Assembly: GCA_964007475.1 (NCBI GenBank) | Contig: OZ023273.1 | Location: 147,843,308-147,907,307 of the forward strand | Direction: 5' to 3' | DNA: 64,000 nucleotides | DNA from: Hybos culiciformis | Taxonomy: Eukaryota; Arthropoda; Insecta; Diptera; Hybotidae | Shown: one piece after another, positions 12,801 through 27,100 of the stretch | How the letters are laid out: each line of letters starts with the position of its first letter | How positions within the stretch are numbered: the stretch's first letter is position 1 | Notes under the pieces: model-generated | Told to the model about the DNA's origin: nothing | Database searches by the model: none | What the model saw: only the letters and a program-made list of their open reading frames with translations | Made by a program: the position numbers and the translations under genes

Positions 12801-15800
12801 ATAATTTACATCTTCAACAATAAAACAATAATATTTACATACATTGTATCTACTTCGTGAAGTTAATCACAAAACTAAAATAAAATATTCGTGATTTAAT
12901 GTTAGAACAAAAAGTACAATTAATTTAGTTTGTCTTTCCTTCAGGAGATCAACATAATTGAAGCAAAGCTCTCTCGCACACATTAATTCAAAATCCCGCG
13001 TCCCCGTTTATGCTTTACTCTTTAACAACAAAAATTCAAGAAATGGGCTAATGTTACTGCAAATAAACAAATAGAAACAAAAAATATATGTATATACGAT
13101 TTTTATATAAATTACGTAGATTTATTGAAAAATAAAAAACTATCTTTTTTTTTTTTTATTAAAAAACATGTTTTTTTTTGTTAAATAATAAAGCTTTTTT
13201 TTTTTTTTTTAATTTTTGATTCAACTGAGTCAATATTAGCGGTTTCATTGTTATGTATAGCCAAATTTCCAAGTTTTTTTTTTTATTCGAAAAACAAAAA
13301 AAAAAACTTGAATTTTTCGTTCTAATCTTATATATATGTAAACAAAACAAGAAAAAACTTTTAACCTTTCCTTGGATTACTTTTGCGACAAAAAAAAGCA
13401 CATATATACATATCTACTTATTTATGTTTAGAAATTATAAAAAAAAAAAATTAAAAAATATGTTTCTAGATAAAAAAAAAACGAAAAAAATAAAATTAAT
13501 AATTTTTAGTTTTCTGTATTGTTTTATAACGTTTGTTATTTTTATTTTTGGGTCAGAAGAACTTTCTCAATTTCTAAACTCAGGCTGACATCAGATGACA
13601 GCTGCTGCTGTATATACTTTTCATATGCGTGCTCTACTCTAAATAAGATTGGGGATTTTTTTGTACTTTGTATGAACATTTTTTTTGACATATAAAATTG
13701 GTTGTTTGCAAAATTTTATTTCCGATATTTAAAAATTTTTTTTTGATGTACTTTCCCAGGGTATTTCCTATAGTTTTGTGATACAATGATTATCTATATT
13801 TTAGTTAGATTTTGTTGTTAAGTTAGAATTAATTTTTTTTTTCAATCCAATGTTCTAATTTCATATACTTATTGACTTTGTCATCGTTTCATTTTTGGAT
13901 ATTATATTGAAAGAGAGTTTTTATTAAGTTAATTCGTAAATTATAATATCACCGATCATAAGAAGAAATTTTAATTTTAGGGGATTTTCTTGATTCACAT
14001 TAAAACTGCGTTAGTAATTTTTTTTTAAGGCCATAACTCAAAAAACTAAATCAAATATGTTTTAATGAAATTTTTATTATGTTTTTTTTTTATTTTTTAT
14101 AAAATTATATAATTTTTTTTTTTTTTATTGCTATTCATAATTTTGAAAATAAAACTGACCTACATGATTTTTATTTTTTTTTTTTTTGTTTATAAGTACA
14201 ATTTTTATTACATTCCGGTCTATATATATTATTTTTATTTTGATAAGAAAATTGCCCGATAAAAATAAATAAAAAATAACATAAAAGTACTTAGGTTTAT
14301 ATGTAGTTAAAAAAAAATAAAAACAATTAAAATTTAATCTACTTATATATTCGGAATATTGAAAACTTGCTTGCACATATTTTATAATGTTAAAATGTTA
14401 AAATAGAAAAAAAGAAAAAGTAAAAAAATTAGATTAGAAAATTTTACTTATTTAATTCTAAATCATAGTGTCTTGATAAAAATAAATGTATTTTTTATTT
14501 TATACTTAAAGTTTTTTTTTTTTTTTAAACGGTCACATATGCGTGTAATTCTTTTTTCTAAATGCTTTTTATTTTTTTATTTTTTTATTTTTGCCACTAT
14601 TGACCTTGCTCTAAAACACGTTTTATAAATTATTCTGTTTTAAGTATTATTATTGCTTTTATTTTTTTATTTATTTCAATTTAAAAACTTTTATAATGTA
14701 CAACATAAGTAAGTATATTTAATTTTTTTTTTTTTCTATTTTATGTTAGAAATAAATGATATTATTTATAAAATCAAATGCAACAATTTTTCTTTTAAAA
14801 TGTTTATGCATAACTCTCTGTAAATTCTACACAAAAAAAAAGAAAAAAACAAGAAAAAAATAATATATACCTACATATAAATAAAATATTATAATGAAAA
14901 ATTATCTTGAAATTATAAATTTGTAATTTTTGCATAGTTTATAATTTATAATTATTATTATAAAAAAAAAATATATATATAAAATAAGCATTTAAGTATT
15001 ACTTTTAATAATAATGTTTTTTTTTAAGAATTTCAAGTGCAGTGTTTGATTATGTAGTAAGCCATTCTTACTTGTCTTAATTTTAACAGAATAATAATCG
15101 TGCTTGAAATGTTAACATTTTTCATTATTTTTTTTTTAATTATTAAGTTAATATCATTTCTTTTAGTTAGGAACTTTATTTTAAAAATATTGCTTATCCA
15201 GACTGTGTACTGTTGATGATAAGAATTCATAGAATATAATATTACACACGCATTTAGGAATATTTTTGAATATATTATGATGTAATATTGATTACTATCA
15301 TTTAGAATAACAAAAAATTGGAGCAAAATCTGATAATGGTCTTTTTATGTTGTACTCATTCTTATTCGATTAAATCATTTTCAAAATGAGAAATTAGAAA
15401 TAAAAATAATTTGTTACTTAGCTGAAATTCAATTTATTTCAAGATATTAAGGAATATAATGCATAAAATATGGCTATGATATTAAGTACTAAATTTTGAA
15501 ATCATCAATTATATCTATAAATTATATATGAAAGGCAATAAATAAAATAACATATTGTTGCACTATTTCTGAAATCATTTTTTTCAGTATATTATAAATT
15601 ATAAATTTATGTATATAACATATATATATTTAAACAAAAAAAAAGAAATTCTCATCGCAATTTAAACTCATTAAAATTTTTTGATTTTAAATATATGTAA
15701 ATGAATGAAATTATAATAAAAGATCTCTCAAATGAATTTAAAATTTTATTTTTATTCAAATGAGGTATATGTATAAATTTAAATCTTTAAATAGAAAATT

Positions 15801-17954
15801 GCTTAAATTAGAAACAAAAAAAAAAAAAAGAAGAATTATTTAATTTTTATAAAGCTTAATAAAATTTCATTTAAATAAATCTCTAATCTTATCTTACATG
15901 CTTAAAATTATATTTATACTTACATAAGTTATTATTTTCATAATAATTTTTAAAGAATTATATATTATTAAATAAAAAACTGAATATACAAAATTCTTGA
16001 ATTTTTATGTATATCTTTTAAACTTCATTTTTTTTTATAATCTGTATGTTCTATTAAATGATTTTATTTTACAATAGAATGTAAGCATAAAATATAATAA
16101 CAGTTTTTTTTTTCTTTTTTATACATAAATGAAATCATGTTTTCTTCTCATCTACTGTTCTATATTTTAAAGAGTTTATATAAAATTCATCTATTCAAAT
16201 ATGAATTGAAAATATAATTTATAATTATATAATTTTCTTGTATAATCGAGTGTATAAAAAAAATGTTTGTTTAATAGGTTAATGTGAAGAAAAATCGAAT
16301 ATCACATAAAACTTTTGAAATAAACATTAAATGTAATAATAATAATTGGATTTTAAAAATATCTATAAAATTTGTTTCCCGAACATTTTATTATAATTAA
16401 AAATTTATTCAATAATTTCATTTAAATTATATTTAAAGCTTATTATTATTCATCATGGGAAACAGAAATGTTGTTAAATATAATTTAGATAAGTTCAAAG
16501 ATAAACTTAAATAATTGTTGTTCTTAAAAGCATTAAACAATTTTTATATTAGAAATTATAACATATATATTCAAATTAATGTATAATTTATTTTCTCTAT
16601 GTGACCAAAATAATAAAAAACTACTCATATACATATAAACTTATAAGAATTAACTATTAAAAATATTTGTATATAAGTATTTATTATAATTCTGTTAATA
16701 AAAATTAAATAAATTAGCATTAACTTGAAACCGCGATTTTATTTTTAAATTAACATTTTTTATTAACATATTTTTTTGATGTAAATTAATTAAAAGTAGT
16801 TCAGCTTAATATATTTAACAACATTATAGTTGATCTTAACGATTATCTTATCTTAATTATAATATACTTTGAATTTTTAATATATTAAAATTATAGATAT
16901 ATACATGCACACGTACAACATATACACACATATATATTTTTTGAATATAAAACAAAAGCGGACGCGTAAACTTTTTTTTTTTTTCTATTATAGTTATTTA
17001 TTTTTAAGCAAGATTAAAATGCTAAGACAATTTAAGATAAAATTTAGTAAATATTTAATTTAATATAATCATAAAAATTATAATTTAAAAAAAAAAACTG
17101 TCTTACAAACCTATTCAATATTCATAAGTGTATAAATAATATAAGTAAAAAAAAAATAAGAAAAAAAATCTTAGTTACTTAATAGATAAAATTATGTATT
17201 ATGTTCGAAGTTATGTATACTTAATAGGTGTGTATGTTTTATTAAAGTTTTCTTAGAGTAAAGAATATCGAAATTTTTAATAGTTTAAGGTGTTTCTACT
17301 TTTAAAACTTCCTGACATTTGAAGACTTGAGGTTTATTTGACGTTTCCTGGTTTGATACTTTACTATCTGAATTTATTATTGTTTTTTTTTTCAATCAAA
17401 AATATCTTATCAATTAATAAGAAGTTTAAAACAAGTTTGCCAACAACATTTAACTAAATTTTTTTTTAAATTTAACAATAAAATGTTGTTAAACTTTAAT
17501 TTTGTTAAATTGTATTCATATATTACATGCAAATAAATATTAATATACTATGTAAATATTAAATATGTATATAAATCGCATTATTGTTTTCACATGTAAA
17601 AATTTCTCCTTAATGATGTCAAAAAAAAAGTATACCATAGGTGCACAGTTTGCAATTTTTTGTTTATAATTTTCGAAATAAAAACTTTAAAACAAAAATT
17701 TACACTTAAGTTTTATTTTTATTTTTTGAACACTCATTCTTTTTTAATACTTAAATTTATCTGCGTTGTACATGCGTTCGCATATTAAATTTCATAGAAC
17801 AAATAAAAAAAAAAATGTTTTTTTTTTTTTAACATTATGGTGTTATTTACCTTAAGACAATTTTTTTTTTTTTTAAGTTAATTAGAAGGTGTCTTGAATT
17901 TATTTACTTTTATTATTTATAGAAAAAAAACATTGTTTTATTATTTATTTAAGA

Positions 17955-17964
<10 letters not shown>
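9894..17964. other. osp intron, AT-rich, no gene recognised
   Basis: This segment has poly-A and poly-T tracts and short low-complexity frames only. A good acceptor-like sequence (TGTCTTTCCTTCAG ending at 12943) is followed by a modestly GC-richer stretch to about 13015, but the frame closes after 13 codons and no donor fits. The stretch at 13577-13610 with CAGCTGCTGCTG is a small GC burst containing an E-box. Confidence 0.6.
11474..11495. repeat. (ATT)7 microsatellite
   Basis: Perfect ATT repeats, followed by ATG. Confidence 0.9.

Positions 17965-18033
<69 letters not shown>
17965..18033. repeat. (AAT)23 microsatellite
   Basis: Uninterrupted AAT repeats for 69 bp, preceded by imperfect ATA-type repeats from about 17955. 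Likely length-polymorphic. Confidence 0.98.
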
Positions 18034-18036
<3 letters not shown>

Positions 18037-21000
18037 AATGATGTAATCAGATCATTAAGATACATAGATTTTTTATTTCAAAGATTAGGTTTTTGTTTTT
18101 TTTTCTTAACATACAAATCTGTTAATTAAAAAACAATGAAATTTTTATTTATTTAGTGCTCTCAAAATTATAAAGTTCAGCTTAATTTAATAAAAAGAAT
18201 TTTATTTAAAGTTTTTTGAAGGAAAAATAAGTATTTTATTTGATAATAATTCTAATTAAATTATAAGGAAATATTTTATTAAATGTAAAAAAAAAAATTT
18301 AATTAAAAATAAACAAAACTTTAACATCAATTATTTGAGTTCCAAACAACAAAAAAATATTTAAGGAAGTATAGATGTTTTCCCGGAAAAATATAACTCT
18401 TTAACAGTTTTTTTTAATTACAGAACTGATACAGCAACAGTACTGATAAACTTTTTAGAACCAATGAAAAATTGTAATAAAAAACAATAAATGTCAAATT
18501 AATGTAAAATTCAACATTTATTGCATTAATTAACAATTTGATCACCATATAACAAAAATATTATGCTACGTATGTAATTTTTTTTGTCGAAAATTACTTG
18601 TTTTTTTTTTTTGTAACTAAAACTTTGGCAAAAAAATTGTCACATCAAGCTAATTATATCAAATTCGCATAATCATAATATTTTCAAGCTTAATTTATTA
18701 TGATTTAACACATTTTCAGAAAAAAAAAAACTGAAGTATTCTTAAAAAAAAAAAAAAAATTATTTTCGAAACATAATCTTCAATTTTTAATATTAATTTC
18801 CATGCAGACAATAATTATTTTACTTTTACTTTTGCAGACTCACTGGTCAATTAGTTTTTTATTTACCTCTAAAATATTGTTGTTTCTTTTTTTTTGAATA
18901 GAATTACTTCCTAAAAAGATAAAAAATATCAAATTTCGGACCCTTTTTATTTTTGGTGTTTTTTATTTTTTTTCAAAGTTAAAATGTCCCTTTTTTTGTT
19001 ACTTTTATTGAAAGATAAGAACCTTGACTTTGAATTTTATGTTTTGTGTTGTTTTATTTTTTTTAGGATAAAATGAAAAACATAAAACATGCCCATTGTC
19101 ATTGTACGTGATGAAAATCATGCGCTTTTTATATTTATTAAAAAATTTTTTATCAAAATTTATTTTCAGACATTAAGTCACCAGTTGAATTTTTAAATAA
19201 TATCCTTTGCTAAAATTTAAAAGATATATATTTTCAAGGTTTATTATTTTACTGTGGTTGGAAGAAATTTTAATCTAAAAAATAAACACGATTAGATTGA
19301 AATTATTACGGACTTTAATTGAATAACTCGAAGAAGCGAATGGAAATTTTTTAAATAACATAAAATTCAAAATTGTCAAAAAATTTGAATGAGAATAAAA
19401 TTTACTATCTTTTTCTGTACATTATGTATATCTACCATAGGAATTTTATGTTTCTTTATTCAATTAAAGAATAATGATTGGAAAAAAAAAAACATTCATT
19501 ATAAACTAATCAAAATGCGGATATAAAATTGCATAAGAGAAGAACATAAAAATTCTCAGACATTAGAAAAACATACACATATACTTTATATACATATATA
19601 TGAGGTAAAAACATAAATTCATTTTATTTAAAAATAAACAGAATAGAACTAAAATGAACGAACAGTGTTACTAAAAAATTTATGTTTTAAGGGCCACTAT
19701 AAGGTTAATAAACTCATTTGAGTCAAATGCAATGCATATATTAGTATCTCATATATATGAGAAGAATCAGTAATCCTCTAATAAATTAAATATGTTAAAT
19801 AAAAAAAAAAATTATATATATGTATGTACATATGTATATATTTTGGAATTTTAGAAATACATTTTTTCAAAAGGTATAAAGAAAAGTTTAGCCAGAAATA
19901 TAAATTATTTTTTTTTTTTAATGTCTATAAATGTATTCGAAAAGACAAGAAAATCATATGCATATAATAAAAATTTAAATTAGTTAAGCTGCGGTGCTTA
20001 TTTTATTATAATTCTCATTAATAGTTCATTTAATAAAAAATAAAATAAAAAAAAAAAAAACAATTTTATTTTCCTGTTTTATTAATTTTCATTTTCAGAA
20101 GATAAAAAAAAATACTTGTTTTATCAACATTTTATTATAGTAACGACGGCGGCCCTTCTTCAACTAAATATGTTTGATTAAATTTTCTACTGAATTAATA
20201 TCTAGGTCAAATAATTAGATTTTAGATTAGATGTTAGTTAAAAGACAACTGTTGCAATAAAGACCGACCGGCGCAGCGTTTATAAATTGAGATTTACATA
20301 GATTTACAGAGACATTACAGAAAACATAGGAAAAAGGAATCCAATTAATACCTTTTGTTCAATATCTCAAGAGTAAAATTTCAATATTGGAAGAACATTT
20401 AAATATATTACTACCGACTTGTTTTCTACACTTTTTCAGAATAAAGTGTCAAGATAATTTACAATAATTAATTTTTGATTTTTAACATATACTTAATGTT
20501 TTTTGTAATGTAATATCTTGCCCTGATTACATAAAATTATTTATTTTTTTTTATTTCTGAAAATAAGATAAACAACAAACTTGCAGGTTTTATATTTATT
20601 AATTATAAAAAATAACAATTTTTTTTTAAGTAAGTGGTGTAATAAAATTTATAATTTACTATCGAAAGGTAATTAAAAGTATTTTTTTTTTTTAAATCTA
20701 ATAGTAATAGAAAAATTGTAAATAAGATTCAATTAAATTTTTTAATGCATTGAATAAACGTTAATTAAAAGCAATTTTATAGTTAAATTATGTTCAGTCT
20801 TTCATAGCATAAAATTTCAAATTAAAGTAATTTCGACATATTTAAATAAAATCTTCAATAAGCTTAAATTCAATATTTCACGATCCATTCGATATATACA
20901 CAAAAATTTCAGTATAAAAATAATAAAAAATACACATAATGAAATTAGTTAAAAATATATTTAAAATATACAATGTATAATATGAATATACTATACATAT

Positions 21001-22167
21001 ATATTTGTTAATACTTAAATATATATATTTTAAGTTAATAATATCTTGAATATCTTGTGGTTTTTGGTTAAGTATATAATTTTTCATATAAGGCAACAGA
21101 TTTTGTGGTCAAAGAGGACAGAAAAGAGTAAAACTATCATAAACTTTTTCATCAAACATTTATTAATAACATTTTGTTACAAAAACAATTATATATTCCG
21201 TAATTCTTTGAGGAACCTAAACCTATTAAAAGATTCCCGTGTTGATAGACCTATTGACCTATGGCTACAAAGTTTAATGTCCATATTTGGTGTTGAGCAT
21301 TTCGAATATTTGCAAAACCATTTAAACATTAATTTATCATTATAAATTAAATATATTTAAATGAGGCTTTCAGGTTTTGAGGTTAGTTTCGTTTTAATTC
21401 GTAATAAATTGGGGTAAGATAAGATATCTTGTATGCACCTTGTATGGCTTAATATTCGTTTTAAATAATTTGTATCTTCTTTTTATCTTTATTATTATCT
21501 TAAAATTGTCAACGATACACGATTATTGATAACAATGTTGATATTTGACCACTTTAAAAAATGTTCGAGTTGAGATTTATTTTTCGTAAAAAGAAATATT
21601 TAATTAAGTTAGGCATAATTTATTTTTAAACTTATAACAAAATTAGTTTGAATAAAAAAAAAAATAAATAAATAAAAAAATTAGAAAACGAGATTTAAAA
21701 CCATGTGAGACTGAATTTTTTGTTTCCGTTGATTAAAGAGAAGATGAATTTTTTTTTTTATTATAAATACAAATTATGAGGTAGGCTGAAGACCTTTGGA
21801 CCATTTTCTTAAATTTAAAAAACACTATAAAGAAAAAGTTTTTTTTTTTTCTTAATTTGATAAAAAAATCTTTCCAGATTATAAACTTATAAAATTATTA
21901 TTGAAATTTTTTTTGAATTTTATCTTTTATTTTAAATCTTTTCATATATATATATAAAAAAAAACATATATATTTTTTTTTTAGTATAAAAAATTTATGG
22001 AAAAGAAAATAAACTTAAAAAAAAAAAAAAATTTTTTTTTTCTTATAAAACTAGTAAGTATGTGCGGCTGATTTAGCCACATAAAAAAAATAATTTTAAT
22101 AAATTTTTTTTTTGCTGGTAAATAATGAAAAAAGTTCACATAGTATCTTGTTCTGAAAAGATTTTCA

Positions 22168-22190
22168 GATAAGATAAGATTTTAAGATAA
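22168..22190 (+). promoter_or_regulatory. GATA-factor motif cluster
   Basis: Three GATAA motifs fall within 23 bp. A similar pair followed by ATCTT lies at 21415-21430, about 750 bp upstream. Together they could mark an intronic enhancer. Confidence 0.3.
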
Positions 22191-23390
22191 CAAATTTTTA
22201 GTTTGTAAATTTAAACAGAAATTAAATTTTTTGAATTTAAAAACGAAATAGGGGCAACTTACGTTATGTTTGAAGTTCAGATAGTTTAGGGTTCTACAAA
22301 AAAAAACCATACGTATATGTAGGTACGTAAATATTTTTTTAGGTTTGAAGCGTTAATTATTTACATAAGTCAATGGTGGTATTTAAAAATCATAAAAAAA
22401 TTTTAGAAGTGAAAAGCGTATACACAAAAGCTTATCGTCGCAGAAGTTGAATTGATTCTCATAATATTTCTTTTAAAACTTCAAATCATATTGTCAATCG
22501 TCCTGAGGAACTCAATACTTCAAATCTTTTATTATTGCTATATTTTTTCCAGAAGGACTTATTTAATATTAGTGTCATATATTTTATTGTAAAAAAATCT
22601 ATTAAATCGAATTTATATTCAAAGACACTTACATTGAAATTCAAAAACGCCGACATTTATCTATTTTAAATACATAGCTTAAATAATTAATATTATCAAA
22701 TTCGAGGAAAAAAGAGAAAACAAAAAGATCATAAAAATAAAAGTTTTCATTTTCTATTTTTATGAAATTAACAATAAAAAAATATATACTTATACCTACT
22801 TGATAATAATAATACCTGAATATTTTTTTTTATATTTCTCATTTTCTGATTACGTTATCAGTAGGTATATTACGTTTTTGTGTCTATCAAAACAAAACAA
22901 AAACATAAAATAAACATAATAATAATTTTTTATTTGTTTTTTTTTTTTTTTTTTGATTTTTGTTTAATGTTTTGATTTCATTTTTAATTTAAAAATAGCA
23001 TATAGGCACAAAATTTTAGATGTAATTTTTGTTAAAATGCCCTGACGGCAATTTAATGTAAAACATTTTTCGTTTTTGAAGTTTTATTTATTTATTTATT
23101 GTTTTTTTTTTTTTTTTTTCATTGGGAAACACTGATTGCACAACAGAATATTTTGATTTTATGTTTCACTTAATTTTTAGTATAATTTTTATTATATTTT
23201 TATGGCTGACCAAATTTAGTCAATAAAATTACTAATAAATTTTTCTATTAATCTATAGTTTTAATTTTAGTTTATTAATTTGTTTTTTTTTTTTTGTGAT
23301 ATAAATCTGTAATTTCAAGTATGTTGTGTTAATTATTCGAATAAAATAGTTATGTATACCATGATAGTATATAAATTTTAAAACTTAGGC

Positions 23391-23433
23391 TCGTTGGTAC
23401 GGAAAAACTACGTTCGTTGGTACGGAAACACTG
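23391..23433. repeat. short tandem duplication, period 23 bp
   Basis: TCGTTGGTACGGAAAAACT at 23391 is followed by TCGTTGGTACGGAAACACT at 23414. The units are GC-richer than their surroundings. Confidence 0.75.
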
Positions 23434-24100
23434 TCAATCAGCAAATTACAAAACTGGGATCATATTTGAAAGGGAAGAACTCTCTACAAATTAATTTTAA
23501 TAAATAATGCACCAATTTTTTGTATCAGTTTAGAATTTTTAAAATCGACCCATGAAATTTTTTTCGCTTCAAGGTCTTAACTAAAACTATACACTTCTGA
23601 TAGGAAAATTATTAAATTATTTATATATTAAAAATGACATTTAAACTATCCATTATATTGATTTATTAAATCGATAATATATAAATAGGTTTAAAAGTAT
23701 TTTCTCTACTCCATAATTATCTCAAATATATACAGGTTGAAGGATGTTGTAAACATATTTTTTGATAACCTAATATTTTGTATTTGATAAGTTTAAAAAA
23801 AAAAATATGAAAAAAATAATCAAGATTTTGCAAAATAAAAACCTTTTTTTTTTTTTTTTCATAATAAACTTTAATATGAACAAATTTGTGAATTTATTTC
23901 ATCTTAATCTCCGCATCACATGTTTATTTTTTTATTTTTTTTATTTATAATTTTGTAATCAAAGAAAGAATATCTTTGCAATGAACTAAAAAAAAAAACA
24001 TGATTATCAAATTTGTTCTTCTTGCTTACTGCAACAAAATATATATAATATGTAAGTATTATAATGTACCTCTAAATATATTATACTGTATAATACAACG

Positions 24101-24128
24101 TTATTATTATTATTATTATTATTATTAT
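24101..24128. repeat. (TTA)9 microsatellite
   Basis: Pure TTA repeats for 28 bp. Confidence 0.95.
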
Positions 24129-27100
24129 GTTTATACTTTATAAAATTTAGTGTAGATACTAATAAGTAAAAAAAAAAAATGAAGATCTCTACGGAGGACC
24201 TCAAAAAAGAACTTCTTTATTTTTGTATTTTGGAGTGAGTAGTGAGTATAATTAAGAAATTTTCTATATTTAAAAAAAAAAATTACGAGTCATAGCACAT
24301 AACTTAACATCGTAATTATAGTTATCAGAGAACTGGAGTACAGATTTGTAGTTCGATATATTAAAGTTATAAGCTCATGTTTGTCAGGTTTGAAAATAAA
24401 AAACTGTTGAAGTTGACTTATATTTTTAGAATTAACCACGATATACATAAATTATATTAATATGAAAATGAATGTTTAAAAAAAGTAAATAATATTAGCG
24501 TTTTAGAAAACATTTCATCAATTTCAATAATTTGGACAACAGACACTATAAAATAATAAATGGTCGATGTTTGATCAAGTGATAAGTTTCATATTGAAAT
24601 TTGAAAATGTTTTTTGGCTTAATCACTTAATTACTTCTACCCGAATATCAACTAAATATGGCTTCGTTTTTTATTAGTTATGTGCTTTTGTTGAATTTCT
24701 ATTCATAATATGTTATGTATATAAATTCACAGATTTTTTTTTTTTATATGTTCGTACATACATATATTTTTAATACAATTACTTGTTTTTTTTTTTGTAA
24801 AAAAAAAAAAAATAAAATCTTACTGGGTTATTATGATTCGGACAAAACTAAAATTATAGAACGAACACAAAGATTAAAAAAAAAATAATAACAAAAAAAA
24901 AAACAGATGCACAATACTATCGTTTTAAGAAACGCATGAAGAATACACTTTTAGGATGCGTAAGTAGCCTTGAAAAGCAATTGAATTAAACAAAAAAAAA
25001 ATTATATATCTAAAAATATTAAGGAAAGAAAAAAAACGATAATAAAATATAATAAAAGATGAGTTTTAATAAAAAATTAAAAAAAAAAAAACTTTTATAA
25101 AAGTAGTTTAGGTTTTATAAAGTAAATCTCATATTTATGTGTAATAGTAACCTAATAAGACAACCAATCATTCTTTACACATTCTTTGACGAATCGTTAA
25201 ATGACACTTGAATAGCATTAGGAAGAAAATATGGAAAAAAAACTCGTTGGAAAATTAGCTATTAGAACCAGCTAAAGTTATTGTATATAAAACTGCAATA
25301 TTATCTGATAGTACGTGCTGAAAATCTTGCATTAATTATTAAATACATAACAACTTGCTCAAAAATATATAGCAAACGAATTGTAGCAAAAATTGCTAAT
25401 TACGTAATTGTATGTTTTGTGTTATTTTTTCTAGAGAAGAATATTGCTTATAATCATATGACCTTACATTAATTAAAAATTAAAAGTACAAGCTATTTTT
25501 GCTTTTTATGACAAATATAGCTAATTTTGCTAAAGTCATCCATTAGTTCGATTTAATCTATCTTTCTTCTCAATGTATTTAATAAATCTTTAGTCTTTCC
25601 ATACACTTTTGAAGAACGATATAATTTTGATTACATCAGCAGTTAGCTTAATCACAATTTTTTTTTTTAGCTTAACAGTCTGAACCAAAAATAATTGAAC
25701 ATCCACAGTTTAACAATAGTTCATCTTTAGATTGAAGTTTCATCAAACTTTAAAAAAAATAATAAAAACAATATCATTCAGTCCGTATAAAATTAAAAAA
25801 AAAAAAAATTCTTTTTATTCTCAAGTATAAAATTTTTTTTTTCTATATCTCCTTTATACTGAATTATAAATTTCATGAAAACCAAAGAATCTTAAAATAA
25901 ATATATAAAGCAATATAAAGGAGAATAAAAAAAAAAAAAAGAAAGAAACAAAAACAAAAATGGTTGTTCGAAATATTCGTCTAGCCAAAAGTTATGGGTC
26001 TATGAAAGATCTTTTCTTTTTATATAAATAACATATAAATAAGAATATAACATAACAACAACAACAGAAAAAAAATGCATTTTGTTTTAAATGCAGGTTA
26101 TTAGGAAAAATTGATAAAATAAAAATAAAGTTGAATTTTATATTCAATATTATATATTTATATTGTTAAAAATAAATTTGAAACAAAATACAATTTTATT
26201 GTTATATATTTTATTTAGGTATGTATATATTTTTAAGTTTATAATTTTTCTTTTTTTTGTTATTTATTCTTGTTATATTTTTACTTTTTATTTATTTACT
26301 TTTTTGAAGCAAAAAAAAAAGAAACAAAACAAAGAAGAAAAAAAAACTATAAAATATAGTTCTTAAAGAGAATTATTATTGAATTTTATGTTATTTTACA
26401 GCATAACATAAATTAAAACTAATTTATAACGAGGCATTGAATAAAAATGATTTATTATTTCTGATTTATTTATTTTTTATTTTGTATTTTTTTGTTTTTT
26501 TTTTTGAAAATTTTTATTATCAGCCTCACAGATTCTACGGAGCTTGAAGTTTTTTTTTTTTTTTGTTAAGAAGTTTACATAATTTTGAAGTTAAGTGAAT
26601 ATAGTAGAAACAGATTTTGATGGATTTTTTTCTTGTTATTATTGAATTTGTAATAAGACTTTAAATTTAAGGATTAGTTATGGTGAATAATTTTTGTTTT
26701 GTTAAAATTTTGCGAATTATTTGTTGTTTTTAATTTTATGCGTTTTTTTAGTAGATGCGCCGTCTTAAATGTTTTTTTTTTTGGTATATGACATTTGGAA
26801 GTTTTTTGTCACTTAATACTAATTTGCATGTACACGAAATAGAAGCTATTTTAGCAGGGTTTTATCAATTAAAAGATAAATGAATCTTTTTATTGGACAC
26901 ATTTATTTTATTTTGATTGGGTACAAAAAACAAATTCATGGTTAGACCCAGTATTCATAAGCAGGTGCTTTTACCGTGGCACAATATACGCAATACATCC
27001 ATCATATTAGATTCACTAAAAATGTGTGTGTATATATAAGAAGTTTATATTTAATTTTATCATATTTATTATTAATATAATAATTAAAAAGTAAATAAAA

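Noticed and set aside
12926..13015. Possible exon after a strong acceptor (CTTTCCTTCAG)
   Set aside because: The frame closes after 13 codons, the other frames are not conserved-looking, and no donor follows in a suitable place.
13253..13588. 111-codon plus-strand frame overlapping an 80-codon minus-strand frame
   Set aside because: Both are Lys/Phe homopolymer translations of A and T tracts in complementary frames.
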